DNA of 42,638 nt from Saprospiraceae bacterium (GTDB lineage: Bacteria > Bacteroidota > Bacteroidia > Chitinophagales > Saprospiraceae). A program made the position numbers and the translations under genes. The notes beneath the pieces were generated by a model. The model did not search any database. It saw nothing but the letters and a program-made list of their open reading frames with translations, and had not been told where the DNA came from. Positions 9,697 to 15,211 of the stretch are shown in pieces. The first letter of the stretch is position 1; each line of letters opens with the position of its first letter. The stretch spans positions 1 to 42,638 of the forward strand of contig JAKVCT010000013.1 in the NCBI GenBank assembly GCA_022448995.1, given 5' to 3'.

Positions 9697-10629
9697 ATGA
9701 ATGATCCCAAAAGTATTGAAAAACTAAAAGCAAAAATTAATCATTATGAAGAGATGATTATTAAGCTTAAAGATTTACTAGGATCTAGTGATGGGAATAT
9801 ATCAGAAAATGATCAAAAAAAAATAGACCTGATAGAATCTTATATGGATAAGATTAAGAAGAAATTAAAAATATATTCAAATGAAACTGAGAATGCTGTT
9901 CCTGATAGAGTTTCAGAACATCCAAAAAACAAGAAAAGGAAAACAGGAGTTTTTATCAAAGGAAAGAAAAAACAAAAGGAAGAATTATTAGAGTTCTTGA
10001 ATAAGAATAGCCAACTAGAGTATGTAATAGATAGAACGTTTTTAGTGACTCAATTACCCAAAGGAAAAACAGTAGAAGAATTAGATACTTTTGATCAAGC
10101 TATGTGGAATGCAACAAACAACACTAAACAAGCTATTGGATACTATTTAGTAGAAAATGATGTAGAAATAGATGGCGATTCTTATGACAGTGGGGAAATT
10201 GACTTGCATGATCTCTTAAATATGCCTTCTCCTATCCTTTCTAAGGGATTAATTATTCATTTCACAGTAGAACGATTAGAGTCTCCAAATTATGAAAAAA
10301 TAATTCGAGATAATTCAAAAGATGGAGAGTTGCATAGAAAAATATTATTTGCAAACGTTCATAATAAAGCTGTAAAAGAAGAGATGATTTTTTACAAAGA
10401 GCAATTTCCAAATGTCAATATACAAATGCCTAAAAAAGATTTAATTTTAGATTATGATAGCAAAAGCTTTTTTGAAGATTATATGCTTATCGACTTGAAA
10501 CGTACTTTTGGTGATTTGGAAATTATATATACCAAAAAATTAAAAAAAACAGGAAAAAATACTTACGAATCTCCTAAAAATGGTAATGGTGAATTAATCA
10601 GGATTGATTATAAAATCATCAAAAAGTAA
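9697..10629 (+). CDS. Effector-like protein with modular N-terminus, unknown C-terminal domain
   Basis: A 310-residue, lysine-rich, AT-rich gene product without a signal peptide. Residues 1-60 are predicted helix or coiled coil and include DQKKIDLIESYMDKIKKKL (39-57). RVSEHPKNKKRKTG follows at 71-84. Both segments recur in the chimeric protein at 12889-14028 but in opposite order. Residues about 95-310 form a separate globular part with FLVTQLPKGKTVEELDTFDQAMW and DLKRTFGDLEIIYTKKLKK. I do not recognise it and see no certain catalytic motif. The stop codon overlaps the start of an exported protein by 1 nt. Shared N-terminal modules, a variable C-terminus and a coupled exported partner suggest a polymorphic toxin with its immunity gene. 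That is inference. Confidence 0.6.
   Translation: MNDPKSIEKLKAKINHYEEMIIKLKDLLGSSDGNISENDQKKIDLIESYMDKIKKKLKIYSNETENAVPDRVSEHPKNKKRKTGVFIKGKKKQKEELLEFLNKNSQLEYVIDRTFLVTQLPKGKTVEELDTFDQAMWNATNNTKQAIGYYLVENDVEIDGDSYDSGEIDLHDLLNMPSPILSKGLIIHFTVERLESPNYEKIIRDNSKDGELHRKILFANVHNKAVKEEMIFYKEQFPNVNIQMPKKDLILDYDSKSFFEDYMLIDLKRTFGDLEIIYTKKLKKTGKNTYESPKNGNGELIRIDYKIIKK
9905..9948 (+). repeat. 44-nt perfect repeat, copy 1 (inside coding sequence)
   Basis: Identical over 44 nt to 13064-13107 and read in the same frame, encoding RVSEHPKNKKRKTG in both proteins. Sequence on either side of the 44 nt differs between the copies, so the block looks like a recombination junction or a shuffled module. Confidence 0.85.
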
Positions 10630-11144
10630 TGAGAATACTATTTTCCTTTTTAATTATAATAACAGGATATTATTACAGTTCTGCGCAATACAAAGATAGT
10701 GTAATCCAAATTAAAGAACCATTTGTTGCGGTACTCATGGAGTTACCCTATGAATGGTGTTTGGTTGCATCAAGCCCTTGTGGATTATTTCATTGGCAAA
10801 CAACCTTAAAGTATCGTTTGCTCTATCCTGTGGAGGATACTATTTTGGTGCAATTTAGTTGTCCTTATGAAAGTATTGACTTCTTACAAACAGGAAAATT
10901 AGTACAGTTTTCTTTAGGAGAAGAGCAAGAACCTTATAGAGATTCCTTGAAAAATACTTATGAAAATTTTTTGGATTTGAGAACTTACAGCCTAAAATCT
11001 ATTAGACGAAAAGTCAATCAGTTAAAAAAGAAAGGTTTAGACTCTAAAAGGTATTATAGAAAAAAATATTCAGGAAAAATACAAAAGGTTGATACTGAAA
11101 AAAGATCTTGTGCTTGTTGCCAATCTGAATTACTTGAAGAATGA
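10629..11144 (+). CDS. Exported protein, candidate immunity partner of the upstream effector
   Basis: A 171-residue protein with a signal peptide of about 20 residues (hydrophobic FSFLIIITGYYY, then SSAQ). Its start codon overlaps the stop of the previous gene (TAATG), implying translational coupling. The mature part contains DSVIQIKEPFVAVLMELPYEWC, then a basic segment of repeated Lys/Arg (about 125-150), and ends with a CACCQ cysteine cluster. I recognise no family. An exported small protein coupled to an effector-like gene fits immunity against a toxin acting in the periplasm. A simple hypothetical exported protein is the alternative. Confidence 0.6.
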   Translation: MRILFSFLIIITGYYYSSAQYKDSVIQIKEPFVAVLMELPYEWCLVASSPCGLFHWQTTLKYRLLYPVEDTILVQFSCPYESIDFLQTGKLVQFSLGEEQEPYRDSLKNTYENFLDLRTYSLKSIRRKVNQLKKKGLDSKRYYRKKYSGKIQKVDTEKRSCACCQSELLEE

Positions 11145-11154
11145 GCATAGATTT

Positions 11155-11244
11155 ATGATTTTAGCAGTGTATACAACCAAACCATTTGAAGATATGGCTG
11201 CGTATTCTAAAGTAGTTAAACTCATTAATGAACAGAATCCATAG
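11155..11244 (+). other. Possible 29-codon gene fragment
   Basis: ATG at 11155 opens 29 codons ending at TAG 11242-11244 (MILAVYTTKPFEDMAAYSKV and on). It lies between two exported-protein genes in the island and could be the 3' remnant of a lost gene, a microprotein, or chance. No ribosome-binding site is obvious. Confidence 0.2.
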
Positions 11245-11250
11245 AATAGT

Positions 11251-11868
11251 ATGCTAAAAATCATCAGTCTATTATTACTACTACCATTTTGCGTACAAGC
11301 ACAAGATATTTATGCTCGCCATCTAAGTCTTGGGATTAGAGAATCTTTAGAGGCAAGAATTGATAAAACAAGAGAAGTTATTCAAATAGGAAATGAACAA
11401 GGATTTGTGGAGTATACTCTTGAAGGAAAAACTGTAGCCGACAACTATTTGTCAAATGAACCATTCTTTGGAACTCCATTACCCAAGGTAGTTTCTACAA
11501 CACTTAGAAAAAAGGAATTAGCTAAAGAATATGAAGAAATCATAGAAAAAGTAGATACCTTTTTGGATGCAAAGATCAGCTACATCACTCCCTTGGAAGA
11601 TAGTGTTTTTATGGTTGCATATAAAATAAAATTAGAAATACCCTCGCTCTCTGAGAGAAAGAAAACACCTCATCGGACTTATTATAGAGTTGGACTTAGA
11701 ATCTATTTTATCAAGGTTGAGGATAATAAATTAGAAGTATTATTTCGACAAGGTTTGTCAAGGAAAAGAATAAAACAGATAGAAGTCTTTCATAATAATA
11801 TTCACAATCAGTATTTTTATGTGGATCGAACAGAAAAAACGGCTACAAGTTATAATGCTTTTCCCTAA
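11251..11868 (+). CDS. Exported protein of unknown function in the accessory island
   Basis: A 205-residue protein with a clear signal peptide (MLKIISLLLLLPFCVQAQ). The mature part is charged with alternating strands: a segment around IQIGNEQGFVEYTLEGKTV, a Lys/Glu-rich helix, then strand-forming stretches RTYYRVGLRIYFIKVEDNKLEVLF. It ends near a weak copy of the promoter block that also precedes pheT. I recognise no family. Its place between the two effector-like cassettes makes it a candidate orphan immunity protein, inferred from context only. Confidence 0.6.
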   Translation: MLKIISLLLLLPFCVQAQDIYARHLSLGIRESLEARIDKTREVIQIGNEQGFVEYTLEGKTVADNYLSNEPFFGTPLPKVVSTTLRKKELAKEYEEIIEKVDTFLDAKISYITPLEDSVFMVAYKIKLEIPSLSERKKTPHRTYYRVGLRIYFIKVEDNKLEVLFRQGLSRKRIKQIEVFHNNIHNQYFYVDRTEKTATSYNAFP

Positions 11869-11885
11869 ACGGTTTAAATACAAGT

Positions 11886-11930
11886 GAAATACCAGTTTCC
11901 CTAAAGGAATACTTATGCTTACGTCAAATA
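11886..11930 (+). promoter_or_regulatory. First of three related promoter blocks
   Basis: The stretch CAGTTTCCCTAAAGGAATAC followed by TTATGCTTACGTCAAA resembles the blocks at 12739-12775 and 14897-14933. The -7 element here is weak (TATGCTTA instead of TATATTTG). It lies upstream of the MORN-repeat gene at 11958. Confidence 0.45.
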
Positions 11931-11957
11931 TTTTATCTAAAAAACCAAATAACTGTT

Positions 11958-12692
11958 ATGCAATGGACACAAAAAATTACGGTTTTATTTATCTGTGGAA
12001 TTTTTCTTTTACCTATATGCTCAAATGCACAACAAGCAAAACAATACAGAGATACATTAGAGGTAAATTGGCCAAATGGAAATCCTCGCACATATCAAGA
12101 AGGAATTTTATATATCTATGAAAATGGAGACAGCTCACTGAAAAAAAGTGGTCTTCAAATACGATGGTATGAAAATGGACAGATGGCTTCTAAAGGAAAT
12201 TATTTTCTTACCCATGATACTTCGTATGCAGTGGGTGATGTGTATGAGGGTTGGTATGAGGATGGTACTCCTAAAACTATAAGAATTTACAAAGAAATGG
12301 ATACTCTTTTTCTTGAACCTAATAATGCAGATAACTATGTTTTATTGGCTAGAAAAGTTAACATCAAAAGATTTTACGAAAATGGGGAGCTAAAAGAAAC
12401 TCATACTTGGAGAAAAGGAAGATGTAAAAGAGCAATCAAAACCTATTATGATAAAGGCTCAGTGTTGGTTCGTTTGTGGAAACGAGAGAAAGGATACTGC
12501 TGTTGTGAGATCTTGAAATATTATGAAAATGGTAAAATAAAAGAGAAGGGGCAATTATCACCTAATTATAAGTATGGAGGAAGTCCGTCTGAATATCCTA
12601 AAATGGGTAAGTGGATTTATTATGATGAAAATGGTAAAAGAACTAAAATAGAGCGTCATTCTGTTAGTTTTGATCTTGAAAAAGACGAATAG
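11958..12692 (+). CDS. Exported MORN-repeat protein (YwqK-like, MORN_2)
   Basis: A 244-residue protein with a signal peptide (about 1-25, ending SNAQ) and several MORN_2-type repeats, recognisable as YENG/Y-E-D-G turns: IYENGDSS, WYENGQMASKGNY, WYEDGTPK, FYENGELKE, YYENGKIKEKGQ and YYDENGKRTK. MORN_2 proteins of the YwqK kind are commonly annotated as antitoxins beside polymorphic toxins, so an immunity role in the periplasm is plausible here, not proven. The upstream start at 11958 is preferred because it gives the complete signal peptide. The last 18 codons are duplicated as a remnant at 14795-14851. Confidence 0.75.
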   Translation: MQWTQKITVLFICGIFLLPICSNAQQAKQYRDTLEVNWPNGNPRTYQEGILYIYENGDSSLKKSGLQIRWYENGQMASKGNYFLTHDTSYAVGDVYEGWYEDGTPKTIRIYKEMDTLFLEPNNADNYVLLARKVNIKRFYENGELKETHTWRKGRCKRAIKTYYDKGSVLVRLWKREKGYCCCEILKYYENGKIKEKGQLSPNYKYGGSPSEYPKMGKWIYYDENGKRTKIERHSVSFDLEKDE

Positions 12693-12738
12693 TGACCATA
12701 GTTTTTTGATATTGAACACTTCTATTCACGTATAGAAT

Positions 12739-12800
12739 GGTTTTCCTAAAGGAATTCTTATATTTGCGCCAAACTTTTTTGCGCAAAAAAATGTATTCCA
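12739..12800 (+). promoter_or_regulatory. pheT-type promoter block, copy A, driving the chimeric gene
   Basis: Contains TATATTTG at 12759-12766, a perfect -7 match. It is followed by a TTTGCGC/GCGCAAA inverted repeat (stem 7 bp, 11-nt loop) in the presumed 5' leader. The block from GTTTTCCTAAAGGAATTC through ATGTATTCCAAAA is identical to the one at 14899-14961 upstream of the intact pheT. It therefore looks like the native pheT promoter now in front of the chimeric gene. Confidence 0.7.
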
Positions 12801-12892
12801 AAAACAAATACGAAATTCAGCGTATTTGTGAGGAAGATACAAAGGAGTTGCCTAAGCAATTCCACTATATAAAAAGAGAAAAAAAGATATGA
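12791..12892 (+). other. Possible 33-codon upstream ORF overlapping the chimera start
   Basis: ATG at 12791 opens 33 codons whose TGA stop (12890-12892) overlaps the ATG at 12889 as ATGA. This is a geometry used for translational coupling. The product would start MYSKNKYEIQRICEED. Only one Phe codon is present, so a phenylalanine attenuation leader is unlikely. In copy B the same ATG is followed by a stop after eight codons, so it is not conserved. Confidence 0.3.
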
Positions 12893-13056
12893 AATTATCA
12901 TTAAACTGGTTGAAACAGTATGTAGATACAACGCTTTCTGTACAAGAAATCGACGATTTATTGACCAATATTGGATTGGAAGTAGAAGGGCAGGAGCGTT
13001 TTGAGAGTTTAGAAGGTGGATTGGAAGGTTTGGTAGTTGGACATGTAGTAGAATGT
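12889..13056 (+). repeat. Duplicated 5' end of pheT (copy A)
   Basis: These 168 nt encode the same 56 residues as 15212-15379 of the intact pheT. I count 15 nucleotide differences (about 91% identity), every one at a third codon position and silent. Similarity ends after Cys56, although both continuations keep a weak H..SE alignment (VPHRVSE versus GAHPNSE) that may mark a microhomology junction. Confidence 0.9.
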
Positions 13057-14028
13057 GTGCCCCATAGAGTTTCAGAACATCCAAAAAACAAGAAAAGGAA
13101 AACAGGAAATATTCATCAAAAAGACCAAAAAAAATTGGATTTGATTGAATTTTATATAGATAAGATTAATAAAAAGTTAAACGATCTCAGTTCTCCTAAT
13201 ATGACTTCTTCAGAATCTAAAAATGGTCAGGCAAAAGAGAATAAGCTTCAAGAATCAGATCCTGAACCAAGAAGGAATGCTTATATTACTCTGTGGAATT
13301 TTTCAGATGATCCAACTACTAAAACTGAATGGGCAGAAATCTCTAAAGAAGATTTTGTTTTGTCACTGGATGCTTTACTAACAGATCCATCTAGAATAGA
13401 TCAAGCAAACACTAATTTATGTGGAATTGCAACAACCTGTAAACTTGCTCTTGAATATAACCCTAAGGCGTTTACAGATTTAGCTATTCAGCTCTACACT
13501 AAGGGAGAGGCAAGAGTAGAAGGGCGTCCGGATCTTACCATAAAGGTAAACAAAGATTTGTTGGATGATAAAACATTCAAAGGCCTTGATCCTGCTTTGT
13601 ATGTGATAATGTGTGCAATGCGTCATTCTTGGAATTCATATTATGATTATGATCCTCACACAGATACAGGACATGAAGGGTTTACGTACCCTAAAGACGT
13701 AACGGGGATTCTCGAGGGGCATTTTGGTGTAAAACAAGAATATAGCCCTATTAGTAGCTGGGATGATAATTTTACTGAGATACAATATTCTATTTCCCAA
13801 AATTGGCGTGTTGTTGGTTTATTTGATATGTCAATGGTTTCAAGTAATACCATAAGTTTTGATAATTGGCATTATGTGGAGATACAATCTCTAGTTGAAA
13901 ATTCAGATAAAACTGTAACTCTTACAGTTTGGAATCCCAATGGAGGTATAAATAATGATATATGGCCTTTTAAGAGCCGACAGGAATTTCATAATGCATT
14001 ACGGAATTTCATAGCATATGGCTTATAG
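12889..14028 (+). CDS. Chimeric effector: PheT N-terminus fused to papain-like domain
   Basis: A 379-residue protein in three parts. Residues 1-56 equal the PheT N-terminus (B1 region and start of the tRNA-binding OB domain). Residues 57-97 hold RVSEHPKNKKRKTG (60-73) and DQKKLDLIEFYIDKINKKL (79-97), shared with the 9697 protein in reversed order. After a polar linker (98-130) comes a globular domain (about 130-379). NLCGIA (C178, with Q172 before it), NWHYVEI (H328) and WNPNG (N349) are spaced like the Gln/Cys-His-Asn set of papain-like peptidases. No signal peptide. It uses the pheT promoter and start. The next gene overlaps by 11 nt and encodes a membrane-anchored protein, the probable immunity factor. 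A toxin role is inference; a decayed pheT fragment is unlikely, since the frame is open throughout. Confidence 0.75.
   Translation: MKLSLNWLKQYVDTTLSVQEIDDLLTNIGLEVEGQERFESLEGGLEGLVVGHVVECVPHRVSEHPKNKKRKTGNIHQKDQKKLDLIEFYIDKINKKLNDLSSPNMTSSESKNGQAKENKLQESDPEPRRNAYITLWNFSDDPTTKTEWAEISKEDFVLSLDALLTDPSRIDQANTNLCGIATTCKLALEYNPKAFTDLAIQLYTKGEARVEGRPDLTIKVNKDLLDDKTFKGLDPALYVIMCAMRHSWNSYYDYDPHTDTGHEGFTYPKDVTGILEGHFGVKQEYSPISSWDDNFTEIQYSISQNWRVVGLFDMSMVSSNTISFDNWHYVEIQSLVENSDKTVTLTVWNPNGGINNDIWPFKSRQEFHNALRNFIAYGL
13064..13107 (+). repeat. 44-nt perfect repeat, copy 2
   Basis: Identical to 9905-9948 and in the same reading frame. It begins 8 nt after the end of the PheT-derived part, so it forms the junction of the chimera. 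Confidence 0.85.
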
Positions 14029-14737
14029 AAGAAATATAGTTACCATCATTCTTATTTTGGGAGTCATTATATGGTTTTTACCTATTAATGAGCAATACTG
14101 TCCTGAAAGTCGATATCTAGTTGAGGGTATTGATATACGTGTAGTGGACTGGATAGAATATGATAGTAATGGTTGTGGTCAAATTGCTAATTATGATATA
14201 AACCGAGAGAACATATATGCAGGTTTTGGGTTATTTATGAATAAAAAATTTGTGATAGATTCTAATGATTGTTACAATTATAACTTTAATAAAGGTTACA
14301 GAGGAGTAGCAAAAAAAGGATACAATGGATCCTTAGATAGTTTAGTGTCTTTTGATATTTATTTTAATGCAAGGAATTCAATAACTCAAAATCACTTATT
14401 TCAAGGTGTTGATTCTATGTCTTTTTTATCTGAGATATTACAACACCCTAAACATAAGGGGTCTTATCCTGCTAAACAAATGAATTCAAATGAATCATCG
14501 AGTCCTAACAATATAACTTACTGTTTAGATAATCCTTATTATCCAACTATTGATTCGTTTATTAATACTTATAATTCTAAAGTATCTGCTTATACATTTT
14601 CGAACGAGCTTTTTTTTTGGGTTGAAAAAGAAAAACTTAAAGAAGTAGATACTTTAGTTTTAAATATATCTTTTATGAGAGATAATATTTCTACCAAACA
14701 GGATTTTATTATTGAGATAATCCTTGATAGTCAATAA
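14018..14737 (+). CDS. Membrane-anchored protein, candidate immunity to the chimeric effector
   Basis: A 239-residue protein whose start lies within the last codons of the effector gene (11-nt overlap), implying coupled translation. One N-terminal hydrophobic helix (about residues 7-22, NIVTIILILGVIIWFLP) works as an uncleaved anchor or signal. The remainder is extracytoplasmic, with cysteines at CPES, NGCGQ, DCYNY and YCLDN that could form disulfides. It is loosely reminiscent of Bacteroidota DUF5034-type proteins, a weak resemblance only. Protection of the envelope from the papain-like domain is the likeliest job given the position, but this is inference. The gene is AT-rich like its neighbour and unlike pheT. 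Confidence 0.65.
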   Translation: MAYRRNIVTIILILGVIIWFLPINEQYCPESRYLVEGIDIRVVDWIEYDSNGCGQIANYDINRENIYAGFGLFMNKKFVIDSNDCYNYNFNKGYRGVAKKGYNGSLDSLVSFDIYFNARNSITQNHLFQGVDSMSFLSEILQHPKHKGSYPAKQMNSNESSSPNNITYCLDNPYYPTIDSFINTYNSKVSAYTFSNELFFWVEKEKLKEVDTLVLNISFMRDNISTKQDFIIEIILDSQ

Positions 14738-14794
14738 ATGAAGATATGTAGACTTAGAACTGATTATTGGTTTTCCTCTTGTCTGTGTTTATGC

Positions 14795-14851
14795 AAAAGA
14801 ACCAAAATAGAGCGTTATACTGTTAATTTTGACCTCGAAAAAGAGGAATAG
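14795..14851 (+). pseudogene. 3' remnant of a second MORN-repeat gene
   Basis: Nineteen codons (18 residues plus stop) match the end of the MORN gene at 11958-12692: KRTKIERYTVNFDLEKEE versus KRTKIERHSVSFDLEKDE, followed by similar non-coding sequence and the same promoter block. No start or upstream repeats remain. It marks the right edge of the duplication that brackets the chimeric effector cassette. Confidence 0.7.
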
Positions 14852-14896
14852 TGATACAGTTTTTTTATCTCAAGCAGTTCTATACAAGTTTAGACC

Positions 14897-14961
14897 AGTT
14901 TTCCTAAAGGAATTCTTATATTTGCGCCAAACTTTTTTGCGCAAAAAAATGTATTCCAAAA
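14897..14961 (+). promoter_or_regulatory. pheT: pheT promoter block, copy B
   Basis: TATATTTG at 14917-14924, followed by the TTTGCGC/GCGCAAA leader hairpin and ATGTATTCCAAAA, the same as the copy A block. It probably drives the intact pheT at 15212 through a leader of about 280 nt, longer than the roughly 115 nt in copy A because repeat sequence lies between. Confidence 0.65.
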
Positions 14962-15059
14962 GCAGATGTAAGATTTAGGGGAAAAGAAAAGGAAGATACA
15001 ACAAGTAGGTGGACATAATTAATTGTATAATAATTCACAAGAATTTTTGATGTTGAACA

Positions 15060-15190
15060 AGGCAAAAACCACGAAGTGCTCAGCGAAGCTAAACGTAGGC
15101 ATAGCCTAGCTATGACGAGGCTTTTTAACGAAGTACAGCACTAAAAGGCTGATTGAATTAAATACAAGTTAATTGTGGCTAGCTACTTAT
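15060..15190 (-). repeat. Dispersed repeat inserted in the pheT leader
   Basis: Contains the family motif AACCACGAAGTGCTCAGCGAAGCT-like sequence (core 15067-15080), a small CATAGC-CTA-GCTATG hairpin (15098-15112), and a TTAATTGTGGCTA stretch also found beside the array at 93-115. It separates promoter and coding sequence of the intact pheT and is absent from copy A. The rest of the 14738-15211 gap is the MORN remnant and promoter described separately. Confidence 0.6.
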
Positions 15191-15211
15191 AATAAATAAG
15201 GAAAATACGAT

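Noticed and set aside
9492-9710. 72-codon minus-strand frame upstream of icmF
   Set aside because: It covers the promoter region of the plus-strand effector operon, is AT-rich, has no recognisable protein features and no start signal.
12791-12892. Phenylalanine attenuation leader peptide before pheT
   Set aside because: Only one Phe codon, no terminator with T run after it, and the frame is not kept in copy B.
12889-13056. Reading the first pheT copy as a plain pheT pseudogene
   Set aside because: The frame stays open into a 379-residue protein with a coherent C-terminal domain and coupled partner, and its differences from pheT are all silent, which is not how a dead fragment decays.
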